Part shown: piece by piece, positions 21,741-32,399 of the stretch
Layout of the letters: the number at the start of each line of letters is the position of its first letter
Position numbering within the stretch: the stretch's first letter is position 1
DNA from: Henricia sp. BOLD:AAB3569
Lineage: Eukaryota > Echinodermata > Asteroidea > Spinulosida > Echinasteridae
Direction: 5' to 3'
DNA length: 64,000 bases
NCBI GenBank assembly: GCA_037783545.1
Contig: JBBELK010001195.1
Location: 124,001-188,000 of the forward strand
Program-made: the position numbers and the translations under genes
The notes under the pieces: model-generated
Told to the model about the DNA's origin: nothing
The model's database searches: none
Seen by the model: only the letters and a program-made list of their open reading frames with translations

Positions 21741-24700
21741 TATTTGGAATTTTTAGTTGTCCACTTTTGGGGCGCCGCGATAGTTGTCAAAGTATAATCC
21801 AAATTTCTGTTAGCAGAAAATAATTGGGTTTTCTGAAAATATATCGTTGCGAATTAAAAAAAAAAATTTTAAATCTGCCAGCAAAAAAATAAGAAATTTG
21901 GGTTGTCCACTTTTGACGCTCCACACTCTCAGAACGTTGGTTAAAATATCACTGGGTAAAATCTCTTGGTTGAAAAATATCGTAATGTTCGTTAAATATT
22001 CTATGAGTTAGCTAGGTAAACGTTTCTTTAACCAGTTGTTCGTTAATTAATATTCAGCTTTCAAGTTGCGTAAAATATAAGATCAGATGGTTGTATTTTA
22101 ACCAACCTTGGTTATAATTCATTACCCACGCAATAGTAAGTTGGTTAAAACCTTTTGCCCAACCACGTCACGTGATGTGTCCAGCGAAGGCTGGGAACCA
22201 TTGGTTAATGGCAGCATTCGACAGTGCAGCAATTTTGTTTTTCACGTACGCGTCGCGTCGTTGTCGTCGTGTGTGCATACGTACACGTTGTATTTTACTA
22301 CACATATGTACACACGCTTGTATGGCGAAAGTCCACGGTGAAATCAGCACCGAATCAGCAGTGTTACTGAGCCGATATTACGGCTATTTCTAGGTAAGAT
22401 TGTTTTGTTTAACCGTCTGGTATTTTCGTAGACTGTGTCGATATAATTAGTGGTTGCTAGCAGAAAGGTTTGGGAGACCTTTTCGAAGGTTTAGGCCTAT
22501 ATGAACGTGTTATTTTTTTAACGGCTTTATCCGTCCATATGGTACATGGATACGTATGCCGTGCGTAGTGCATAGTGCTAGTGTATACCAAATCACATGG
22601 CTACGCACGGCCTTCGTTTACCCACCCCTCCCTATAGTCCCCCACCCCGAGGCTGTCCCACCTAAGACTATGGTTTGTCACTTTTTGTGTAATAAATTCC
22701 CTACCTCTGGGGCAAAATTTGGGTGACAAAATCTTCACCCATAGTGCATCGCAGTTTTTGACTTGATTTAGCGATGCAATTTGCCACACATTTTTTTCAA
22801 AAATCTGGTCCTTATTCTTGCACTTCAAGGTTAGTTTTGTGAAAAATATATTTAAAAAAAACGAAAATGGAAAAATGACCAGAATAACGTACCGCGGCGG
22901 CTTACGGCAGATTTCTCTGGAGCCCACCCACACACGTGCGTATCGGCCCGACACATGAAAAATTGCCGATCAAGAAAAAAAAGCAACGAACGCCGCAGGT
23001 AGTAGCTCGTTATGCATGTAAACAACGGTTCCAAATCGTGTCGTGGACAACCACCATACACTATGAACATCTAACAATGGAAATTGGGCACACACCATTG
23101 TTACTAACAATGGGGTTACAATGAACATGTACATGTTCTTGCTCATAGTGATATTCACGAATCATAATGGCGCACAAAGTTATTGATAAAGGATATCTCT
23201 CAGTGAACGCCTGGAATTAAGAATCCTTGGCGATTCTCTTGGCTAGAAACGTACAGAAGTGCATGGAGACCAATATTCTAATAAACCGGGATAAGTACTG
23301 CAAGTAGGACATGTACACGTGGTTTGATGTATTCCATGGGGAAAATTTGTTGTCCCGGTTTTCCTGGCTATAGGTGCAGAAAAATCAATTCCATTTCCCT
23401 GCAGCATAAGCAGCAGTATTCCTTTATAAGTCGGTAGGCATTGCTTAAAACTTTTATTTCTGTTAAAATTTCTCCATTGTAATTAGTACATTTTTAAAGG
23501 AAAAACGCGACGCGAACCACTCTGTCCGGACATCTGGTGGAAAAAAAACTTGTGCAACTGGTAATCTGCCTATATATAATGTCAATTGAAGGTCAAAGTT
23601 CAACAAAATCAAAACTCACATTTTTGTACAAAAATTACATTTTTGCAGCAACAATACCAAAAAAAACTATACCGGATCTTCATGAAACTTGGCACAGGCA
23701 TAGGATCCATGACGATCTTATAACATGTATATGAAGATGACGTCATTCAATTACGTGACGTAATTTTGATTTTTCAGATTTCCGCCTAAAAATTACATTT
23801 GAACATTTAAAGCCAACTTTTTATAAATGTTTTCTTCTCAAAAACCATGTGAACCGGAATCTTCATATTTAGGGGAAAAATACATGTATGTAGGGCCATG
23901 GGCTACAATTTTCTTCCTGTGGACATTTTTATCTGACCCTTCCTTCATGGGTCAAATGAAGGCCAAAGTTTAGCGGGGAAAAAAAATCACATTTTTGTAC
24001 AAAAACAATATTTGCAGCAACAGTACCTAAACACTGGGCTGTTTCGTTTTGGTATAATGCCAGTCGTGTACGTGTTTATGGTTCTACAGTGTACAAGAAA
24101 ATGATTATGCAAACCCATACACTATTTTACATGCTAGTATTTTAATTCGTCATTCTGGGACCGGATGGATTTTGCAGTCCACCCATCTTTGGTGCCTGCC
24201 ACATCCTCTTTTGGTGCTGACGTTGTGCTGAGGCAGAAACATTGACACGCCATTCCGATACTGCCAGGTAGATGCTGTAACTGCCACGGGATAGCCACGT
24301 CATATCCCGTATCACAAAAATTGGCCTGTATACGTGGCCCGTACGACAAGGCTTTACACGATAGTCTATTTCCGGTATCAAGCGTAAGCAATGCTAAAAA
24401 ATTAGACCCTACTCTGAGGCTGAATCTCTTGTTGTGCCATCCAATCACAGGTACATGCATCAATTATAATAGTTTAAATATCACAAAAACCACTTGAGAC
24501 TTGGTACAGTCTTAGACCTTAGTTTTAAGATAATGACTCTCGTGTGTTGTCACGATGACATCACTGGAGACCTATACAGTACAGTCATGTAATCATAATA
24601 ATTTGAAAATACCGAGGAAGTTGTATTTTGGACAAAAAACAGTCAAACTCAAAAACAGAATAAGGTATTGACATGTAACTTCGCACACATGCAGACTTTT

Positions 24701-24794
24701 GGTCCTTAATTGTTTCTGTGACGTTATGCCATTCACACAAATTACTTCTACACGTATTACTTGTTTTAGACACGAAATTGTCTAGTTTGATATA
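21741..24794. other. No recognised gene
   Basis: The region includes AT-rich TTGGTTAAAA-type words (21940-22160), TTGTCCACTTTTG repeated at 21760 and 21905, and ACATTTTTGTACAAAAA repeated near 23620 and 23990. The last pair is about 370 bp apart and probably marks a degenerate duplication. A 109-codon minus-strand open frame (24134-24463) has no recognisable domain. I see no RNA gene. Confidence 0.4.
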
Positions 24795-25453
24795 CACTCG
24801 GCAAAAGAAGTTCTTGGACACTGGTAAAAGTTCAAATAATTTTTAAAAATAATTCATAAAAAGCACATTATTGTATATCAATATGACCACACAATAGTTC
24901 TCTACCAGCATGAAATGGAGTTAACGCGTGAGCAATCATGCATGGCTGGTTACACGCATTGAACAATAGCAAGTACAGTAACAGAAAATTGCAAGAAATG
25001 GAGCATTCAAATGCTAATAATCATGTCCATCCTGCAGGCCTAAATTTTGTTAACAATTCCAGTGGAATAATGAAGCATCCAAGATGGATAATTTCCTCTT
25101 CTTTTCAAAATGGCATTTAATTTTGACTTGACAATGTGCACGGGATTTGTTCAATAATGAACCCCCAGCAAAGAAACATACTGCTTTTTTCTTTCAATGG
25201 ATCATTATGCCACATAAACTGTTTCACAATTGAATAACTGAATGCTCCATTTCTTGCAATTTTCTGTTACTGTACTTGCTATTGTTTAATGCGTGTAACC
25301 AGCCATGCATGATTGCTCACGCGTTAACTCCATATCATGCTGGTAGAGAACTATTGTGTGGTCATATTGATATACAATAATGTGCTTTTTATGAATTATT
25401 TTTAAAAATTATTTGAACTTTTACAAGTGTCCAAGAACTTCTTTTGCCGAGTG
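24795..25453. mobile_element. Long-TIR foldback, 659 bp, TA target (Tc1/mariner-like)
   Basis: CACTCGGCAAAAGAAGTTCT starts at 24795 and its complement ends at 25453, with TA immediately outside on both sides. The arms are about 216 bp and differ at only a few bases; the right arm runs back to about 25238. The centre is about 225 bp. It is non-coding and recently active by arm identity. Confidence 0.8.
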
Positions 25454-25704
25454 TACATATACATGTACATGTACCTGCACTGCAAAAAATGCGGTGTTAA
25501 CATTTCTAACACCAAGGTTTTTTAATTATTTGGGTGTTACGTTTGTGTCAAACGAACACCGATGTAATAGATTAACAGCAGAAAAAGTGGTGTAGAATTT
25601 GCATTGTGTTAAACTTGATAAACTGCGCATGATCATAATGCATGGCGCAGTATTCTAATCCCATTGGTTAATCTCGAGAAAATTATGGGATGTCGGTCAC
25701 GTGT

Positions 25705-26028
25705 TCACTGCAAAAAAATTTTTGGGTGTTAAAAAATAATGCTAAGAGAGCATACACGGAAATCCAGCTATTTGATTCGCTACAGGCGTTTCTGATCATT
25801 TCTCCGCGTTTGAGCATACAAACCATAATCACCACGTTGTGGCTAGACTATCTGAATTTTTTTCTATGATATCATCATTACTCCTGTGAAGAAATCATGA
25901 ATAAACATGATGAAAACAATGGTATTTTGCCAATTTCATTACTGTTCCACCACGAACAGATCAGTGTTAAAATATCAAATGCTGGTGTTAATTTACACCA
26001 TGGGTGTTAAATTTAGTTTTTCACAGTT
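25705..26028. mobile_element. Nested MITE related to the host transposon
   Basis: It begins CACTGCAAAAAAATTTTTGG then GTGTTAA, and ends GGTGTTAAATTTAGTTTTTC then ACAGTTG. The ends are therefore inverted versions of the same CACTGCAAAA..GTGTTAA theme as the 2.6 kb element. It probably moved using the same transposase. Confidence 0.5.
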
Positions 26029-26438
26029 GCTTTGATGCACTTCCCAAAACACTAACCTCTTTCTCAATACTCTAAATGCAATCCTCAAAACACTGAAAGC
26101 ATTTCTCACAACACTATACCACCCTTGCAAAAGCAAATATAACAATCAAAATGCCAACAACAGGCGTCAAAATACACTAAGTCAGTCAATCGCCACATCA
26201 ATGTAACCAAATGCATAGCACCTTCTGATCATTGCGTGAACAACGGCACCCAAATGGCAAAGTAATTGCATCAAAACTGGACAGAGTGATAGTGTTGCTG
26301 ACAATGTAAACAACAAATGGACAACACTATACAAGAAAAGACACATTTATGATGGTTTGTATCTTGAATGTATTACGTTTATTACATATTGTGTAATACA
26401 TGCATGTAGTATTGTCGTTTTATTTCTTATTTCTTTAT

Positions 26439-27930
26439 TTATGTATTTCTTGGGACAATCGCCCCATTGCTGACAAATGTAGTCAAGCTATACAGGACTC
26501 TCATTTGGGCATCCATTCTCTCCTCCCTGTTTGGCCAAAGCACTTCATCCACATCGCATCTGATGTGTTGCCTCTGAAGGCACCGAGGGAAAAACCTGTG
26601 GGACAACAGATAAAAATGTTATTGCGCTATACAATAAAGTAATGCTCATGTACACACATTGCCCTCATCAAATACTAAATAAATAGATACAACGAACCTT
26701 CTGGCATGACCTATCCAACCTTGGCAGTCCTCGATTGCGATATCCCCACAACCAGCATTCATGGCGTCCAGTAGAGATACTTGGGTGTGGGGCCGGTGAT
26801 CATGCACCTTCCACCTCCATGCCGAAAAAAATTATTTAATAGGATTGAGGAAAGGTGAATAGGGTGGAAGGAACTCCATCAGCATTCGTGGACGGGCAGC
26901 AAACCATTCCCTGACAAGAAGGGAGTGGTGGAATCTGACATTATCCCAAATCACGACATAATTTGGCAAGTCAGGATTCACCACTCCCCTCTCATTCTCA
27001 GGGATGAGCGCATTGTACAGCTCCCCAAGAAATCCAAAAGACAGGCTGTGTTGTAAGGTCCGATGAGGGGAACATGGTGGATTACGCCGTTGTTAGAGAT
27101 GGCAGCACACATTGATATATTCCCCCCACGCTGGCCTGGTACATCAACTCGTCTGGCACGGTGACCGATGATGTTCCTGCCACGTCTTCTGACCTTGTTG
27201 AGGTTGAATCCTGCCTCACCCACATACACAAATGTATGTGGGGTGTTACTCGCCTCCAGTTCCATGATCTTCTAAAAAACGTAAGCACAGCGGTTCACAT
27301 CAATCCCAAATACAGGACACAATGCAATGTAAAGCAACACACTGCACTGTATAACAGCACATGCACTGTGTAGGCCACATCCTTAAAGTAGGTCTGCTAA
27401 TGACACAAATACTATAATACATGTACATGTAAATTGTCAAATCGTCATGATGTACTGTTATTGACATCAAACAAACTGTTTAGCCTCATACCTGTACATA
27501 TTGGAATCTTAGCTCCTTCGCCTTTTCAGAATTCCTTTCAAATGGAACTTTGTAAAGTTGTTTCATTGACATCTCGTTTTTCTTGAGGACCCTGTCAATG
27601 GTGGAGAGACTCACAGAGCCAATGTTACCAAATATGTCATTATCAGCTATGACAGCACTCTGGATCTCTCGCAGTCGGATACAATTGTTAGCTTTCACCA
27701 TGTTGACTATGGCTATCTCTTGTTCAGGTGTTAACATTTGGCCTCTCCCACCAGCGTGGGACAGTGCTTCAATTCTATAGATATGAATGTGACAGTAAAA
27801 TGTGTTACAGCGTGCTATTATGACCGATTTTACAGTCAGTACTGTATTGTGTAGCACATGTAGTGTGTTACTATACCTGTTATCATTCCTGAACACACGT
27901 ACTATCGATGCCACAGTGGACCGGGTCAGC
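26439..27930 (-). pseudogene. IS630-like transposase, four exons, inactive
   Basis: Exons on the minus strand: up to 27930-27877 (HTH end, RSTVASIVRVF), 27774-27492 (GGRGQMLTPEQEIAIVNMVK, LREIQSAVI, ..RNSEKAKELRFQYVQ), 27271-26698 (catalytic domain) and 26595-26439 (FFPRCLQRQHI, CDVDEVLWPN). All three introns (102, 220 and 102 bp) have GT-AG ends and join in frame. The protein would cut and paste at TA sites with a DDE/D RNase H fold. Breaks: the first catalytic Asp (family motif VDEAGF) is Gly (27218-27220); a frameshift lies near 27030; in the motif family NPIEEFFS the first Glu codon is Lys and the next is TAA (26832-26834). The second Asp (WDN, 26943-26945) remains. The N-terminal helix-turn-helix is cut short next to the TIR. 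The family is the one seen as IS630-like proteins in fish genomes. Confidence 0.85.
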
Positions 27931-28107
27931 TTGGTGTTACTTATTGGTGTTACTTAACACCCAAATCCTTGCCCAAAATGGATACCGACGAGGAATTAAA
28001 TGTTACACCAGTGGTGTAGATTTTAACACCGCATTTTTTTGCAGTGTGGTACATGTACCTAGCACATTTTCAAGAATCATTTACAAATTTCACAGTTATT
28101 TCACAAA

Positions 28108-28581
28108 CTATTTGTTACTATAAGTTCCATCTTTTTCAGTTTTGCTGTCGCCTTGAATGAGGTTCATGTTATGGATTTTGTTCCTTATTTTAACCCAAGA
28201 TTTGCCATCTAGAAGCTTACCTCTTTTCAGGATTAATAAGCACAGTGACTTCCCAGGTGCCCTCGATTCTTTGTTTTCAGCAATGTTTGGGCTTCTTTTT
28301 GTGCAACAATGAACTTTTCTTAGTCTGATGTCCATCTATTGTCTTTGTGATCGAACTGTGGGTTTGACTCCTTTTCCTGTGTGGGGTCTTCTATTTGCAC
28401 ACTCGCTACCTTTCCGGTACCTATTCTCTTGCACATTGTGGTCACTATGCATGTCTTGGTCATCTTCTTCAGTTTCACTTTCCTCTTCTGAAGTGACGGT
28501 GGGTACAGATTCATCATCTCCGAGATCCACTTCATAAAGTGATTTCCCCTTGAAATCGGTCAGTTTTACCCTCTTGAGCAA
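28108..28581 (-). pseudogene. Unrecognised gene fragment with acidic linker
   Basis: Two overlapping minus-strand frames (28581-28336 and 28335-28108) appear to be one broken frame. The first has GKSLYEVDLGDDE and an acidic run (EEESETEEDDQD). The second has RAPGKSLCLLILKRGKLLDG followed by KSWVKIRNKIHNM. The second part resembles a PGK..C......L.G+SW..IK..IHN pattern that I associate with the C-termini of uncharacterised multicopy fish and echinoderm proteins. This is a memory-based impression. A kinase-extension (KEN) nuclease of an IRE1-like gene, whose kinase remnant lies at 29.3-29.8 kb, is a weaker alternative. A stop and frameshift separate the two parts. Confidence 0.35.
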
Positions 28582-28599
28582 GGTTTAATACCTTGCTCA

Positions 28600-29313
28600 T
28601 TTTGGCCAGCAGTAGAGTTTCCACTGGGAGACAGTAATATTCACGGTGAATGCGTCATGAGAGCTAGTACCAGAACTTAGAGGGGGTTAGAAGAGAGGAG
28701 TTGGAAAGTGATATAAGTGCCACAGCAACAGAAGGAATTTTGCCTTGTTGGGAACAGATGCCATGCATTGATTGAAAGTCGACCTTAGCATTGTGGGACA
28801 CAGGGTCCCAGGTCTCCCTTCTGCCTCGCACGTGGCTTCAGAAGCATCAGCCAGATAGCCCCCTCCGACCAATTCAACAGCTACTGGACGAGACACCCCT
28901 AGATTTGAGATCCGCGAACTCAACCCCAATACCCTTTTGACGGTTGAATAGAAGCGAGGTTTTCTTCTGAGTGGAGGATCCAGCCAATCCTACTGGTACC
29001 GGTTATCCGCCCCAGCCTAGAAAATCATGTGGAACATATATCTTTTTTATCGAAAAATCAGTAAAAAATAAACTTCCTCCCTGTGTAAGGTTAAAAATGT
29101 GGCTCACTCTTGTGTTTGTATTGCAAACGCCTGCTTTTTTAAAATTCAGACATTGTGTATGCATTGTGTATACTTATCATCAGCCCAATAGTAAAAATAT
29201 TGGAGCAAAATAAAACGATTTTTGTCCCACCTACCCACCCTAAATATTTTGTTGATGTAATAGGAACACATGCAGGTATTTTCTTGGCTTATACATGATA
29301 AAGTGTAATTACT
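28600..29313. other. No recognised gene
   Basis: An 80-codon minus-strand open frame (28929-28687) has no recognisable domain. The rest is AT-rich. Confidence 0.4.
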
Positions 29314-29760
29314 AACAGGGACATTTGCAGGCTTTATGTCCCTATATGGAGAATTCCATGTCCATGCAGCTCTTCCAGGCCCTTCAGAAATCCATTGCAG
29401 AGCTTCTTTTTGCCGTAGTCTGTGCGATGCTCATCTCCCATTTGCTCTTCAATGATCTCTTCAACGTTAAGTTCACGGGGCTCTGATACAAGGTACGTAA
29501 AGTCCTCATCTTCCTCCAGATGCAGGTTGTTTACAACATGCTTCAAACTGCATTCTTAAAGTTTTCTCAGTATCTCCTTTTCTTTTCCAACGAGGTTCGA
29601 GCTTACTCTTTTTACTGCTACAGGACAGTCGTTTACCTTGCCAAGGTATATTTTCGACCCAAAGCAGCCTTCAGCAATGGCCAGATGCCGGCTGTAAGAA
29701 ATTTTTCCAACGATTTTCTCCACTCCACCGTTTGATACTGTAACAAGGATTTCCTCCTAC
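29314..29760 (-). pseudogene. IRE1-like protein kinase fragment (N-lobe to HRD loop)
   Basis: The minus frame from 29760 reads VEKIVGKISYSR, a glycine loop AEGCFGSKIYLGKV, and the ATP-binding lysine in CPVAVKRV, as in the IRE1 pattern VGKISF..VAVKRIL. It then reads KEKEILRKL and an in-frame TAA (29556-29558). The same frame continues HVVNNLHLEEDEDFTYLV and LCNGFLKGLEELHGHGILH. Two extra bases then shift the frame, after which RDIKPANVPV, the catalytic HRD..KPxN loop, is readable (about 29314-29346). The DFG and C-lobe are not found. IRE1 relatives are ER-stress kinase-RNases; here only a decayed piece remains, cut on its 5' side exactly where the Gypsy LTR ends. The Gypsy element may have inserted into it. 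Confidence 0.7.
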
Positions 29761-29761
29761 T

Positions 29762-30114
29762 TGTTATTTGAAACTCGACACAAGCAAGAACACACAGGAA
29801 AACCCATTCAGCAACAAATCACTTCACGCTTATTTTCAACACTCTTTCCTGGTTCACAACCAAACACAAAGAGGGCGCGGGGATCGCGTCCCCACGCGGA
29901 ACGGATATCCCGATCCTCCAGCAGGGGCTCACGCCACCCGGCTCCGTGTGGAGCCGTAATAGCGCCCTCAGCACGGCGGACCCACCGTGAAACGGTGCTG
30001 GCGCCCTCAGCTGGATCGGGACGGCCGTTACACCGTCTCCTCCGAGGACCCTGCTTGTCCCCAAAGCAGGCGGCTACGCCCCCGTTCCGCCGGAGAGACG
30101 ATCCCCTTACAACA
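29762..30114 (-). repeat. Putative 3' LTR of the Gypsy element
   Basis: On the minus strand the stretch begins TGTTGTAAGG (30114) and ends AAATAACA (29762), the usual TG..CA form. It lies between the last element ORF and host-like sequence. I cannot confirm it because no 5' LTR is present for comparison, and no clear polypurine tract precedes it. Confidence 0.45.
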
Positions 30115-30195
30115 CATGGCAATTGGCAACTAGGCAAACAGAAGAAAAATAGAACAACGGTTAGAAAAGGAACAATGCATGGTGTCTCTGGTTAG

Positions 30196-30930
30196 CTATG
30201 GGGGTGGTCCCCGTTGTGCCGTCGTGCGCCGGAACAGTTGCTCCCAAAAGGCGCGGGGGACATGCTCCGGGTATCTCGGGGGTGGGGTACTGACGGGCCG
30301 CTTCGGCGGCTGCCTGTGTAGATCGGGTCCGGGACCGGTCCCTTCCATGATGCCGATGTCGTGACGGGGGCGATATGTCGGTGCTCTTTGGGCGTGTTGC
30401 TCTTCCCCGGGACAGCGGTCGGGGGAGGATGGAGTCGGCTGGGGTTCCGCCACGACCGGGGTTTGCTCCGAGGTGGTGCGATGCCCCCAACGAACTGGTG
30501 GTTCGGACAGGGTGGACTCCGGGTGGTGTGCCGCAGCGGCTGGGGGCTGTTTCGGGTGGTCACCAGCCCCCCTCCGCTCCCTGCCCTCACCGTCCAATTC
30601 GTCGTCGCTGGCGTGCACCTCCAACTCGCCGTCCAGCGTCACTGTCGCCAACCTCTCTGGATTCCGGATGCAGTACTGGAGGTGGCGCTATCGGAAGTCT
30701 TCCCGATAAAACGCTTTCCCGCATCCGAGGGGGCACTCAAAAAGTTTTATCTGGTGTAGAGCCGCGCACGCCGTAGCCTGGTGCCGCTTCAGGTTCCCCA
30801 ATCTGCTGAACCTCCTCTCGCAGTAACTGCACCGTAAGTGGTCCATCCTGGAAGGAAAAACAGAAGAGGGACAAGGGTCAGGTATGGCATGACAATAACG
30901 GGTAGGTTTAATTGGTAATATTTCGCCCAC
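30196..30930 (-). pseudogene. Zinc-finger ORF downstream of integrase (env position)
   Basis: About 245 codons on the minus strand with one in-frame TAG (30688-30690). Near the N-terminus are two C2HC fingers. The first is CSYCERRFSRLGNLKRHQATAC (C-x2-C-x12-H-x4-C). The second is CPLGC..., with spacing C-x3-C-x12-H-x3-C if the stop is read through. Then follow RNPERLATVTLDGELEVHAS, an acidic stretch, and a Pro/Arg-rich tail with many PP and RP pairs. It could be an extra Gypsy ORF binding nucleic acid, or a captured host gene piece. I know of no standard Ty3 element with this arrangement. The family is not recognised, and the TAG suggests decay. Confidence 0.6.
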
Positions 30931-32398
30931 CCCTCGTAACCTTACAAGGAGAGGGTTCGGGCTCGCCTACAGATGTTGGTGGTGGACCCTCTTGCCCGGG
31001 GCGGAGCGTTTCCCGGCCTCCGGCTTTCGCGTCCTCCTCTTGTGGCGGCCGTGTCCCTTGGTCCTCGGTGGCCCCTTCCTGTTCCTGGTATAGCGGGCCT
31101 CTTCCTGTCTCGGTGATTGCCTGGTCTCCAGCTGCCACTTTACCTCCCGGCCGGCCGCGTCTCCTGGTCCTCGGCGGCCCCTTCTCCGCAAGGAGGCGCG
31201 GCGTCAGGCGGGTTTCCCTTCCACCATCCCGTCGCCACTTCACCCAGGTACGGTTTCAGGCGATTGAAATGCACGACCTTTGCTTTTGCCCGGCGGGACC
31301 TCTAGACTTTGTAGGCGACCTGATCGATCGCATTTAGGATCACGTAGGGACCGTCCCACCAGCACTGCAACTTAGGTGTTCGACCAACCTTCTTTCTCGG
31401 AGTGTAGAGCCATACCGGTTGGCCGGGCTCATAACGAGTCCCGGACGCACGTCGATCGTACTGACGTTTCTGATACGTCTGGATTCTCCGCAGGTGGAGA
31501 CGCGCAAACCTGTGAGCCTTTTTCAGCTTGTCCCTCAGGTCGACTACGTAGTCATGTACCTCCACCGGGGGGCCTCGGTCTTCCTCTGGCGAGCCCACCA
31601 CGAGATCCAGCGGTAGTTCCATCTCCCTCCCGAGCATGAGCATGTTCGGTGTGAACTTGGTGCTGTCGTGCTGGGAAAACCGGTAAGCAATCATCACATA
31701 TGGCAGGTGCTCATCCCAGTCGTCCTGTTGTTCGTCCACGAAGAGGCTCAACATCGTTTTAACCGTGCGGTTAAATCGTTCCACCATCCCGTCCGATTAT
31801 GGATGGAATGGTGTAGTGCGGGTCTTGTGTATCCCGAGCAGCTTGCAGACATCCCGGAACAACCCCGCCTCGAATTCCCTACCTTGATTCGTGTGGATCT
31901 CTCTGGGGGTGCCGAACCGCGTAATGACTTGTTCGACCAGGACTTTCGCCACTGTTCCTGACGTCTGGTCGGAAATCGGGAAGGCTTTCGACCCAATTAG
32001 AGAAATAGTCGGCCACTACCATAATGCTGGAATTACCACTCTGCGTCCTTGGGAACCTGCCCGTGAGGTATATTTTATGCGTTCCATCGGTATACCGACC
32101 AGGTACTGTTGAAGGGGGCCTGCAGGGGTCGCGGGGTGGCTTCTTTGACCCGCACGCGTGGCATTTCCGGCACCATTCCTCTGCGTGGCGTTGCATTCCC
32201 CTCCAGTAAACTGAAGCTTGTCTCAGACGAGCGGTAGTCCGATGACCAGAAATCCTGCTGTCATGGGCCAATTTCCATACGTCTTCCACCTTCCCTCGCA
32301 GAATCACCACCTTCCACTTTGTTATTCCCCCACCAGGCTGGTCCCAGCCAATCTGCAGGACTCCGTGGACAATACGAAGTCTCTCCCATTTGGCCCAT
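30908..32398 (-). pseudogene. Gypsy integrase, inactivated
   Basis: The minus frame that follows gag continues after a TAA (32398-32400) with WERLRIVHGVL, the HHCC zinc site (LAHDSRISGH ... WCRKCHAC) and the core VVADYFSNWVE. A frameshift lies near 31960. The core resumes as MVERFNRTVKTML (31787) through DEHLPYVMIAYRFS to the GPY/F module (CWWDGPYVILNAI, 31302). An Arg/Pro-rich C-terminal tail ends near 30908. The DDE triad is damaged: the first Asp is Tyr (32068-32070), the second is Asn (31887-31889), and the Glu (31779-31781) is kept. A TAA precedes SDGMVERF. The protein would have inserted element cDNA into the host chromosome. Confidence 0.8.
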
Positions 32399-32399
32399 T

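Larger units (their letters stand above)
25474..28047 (-). mobile_element. IS630/Tc1-mariner-type DNA transposon
   Basis: Ends CACTGCAAAAAATGCGGTGTTAA-like (from about 25475) and TTAACACCGCATTTTTTTGC (to about 28047) are inverted. Between them, on the minus strand, lies a spliced transposase remnant (26439-27930). The related smaller element 25705-26028 sits inside its 3' part. Extra GGTGTTA words near the ends may be subterminal transposase sites. Confidence 0.75.

Noticed and set aside
29761-30651. Plus-strand and alternative minus-strand ORFs in the GC-rich block
   Set aside because: They are antisense or off-frame shadows of the Gypsy LTR and zinc-finger ORF in high-GC sequence.
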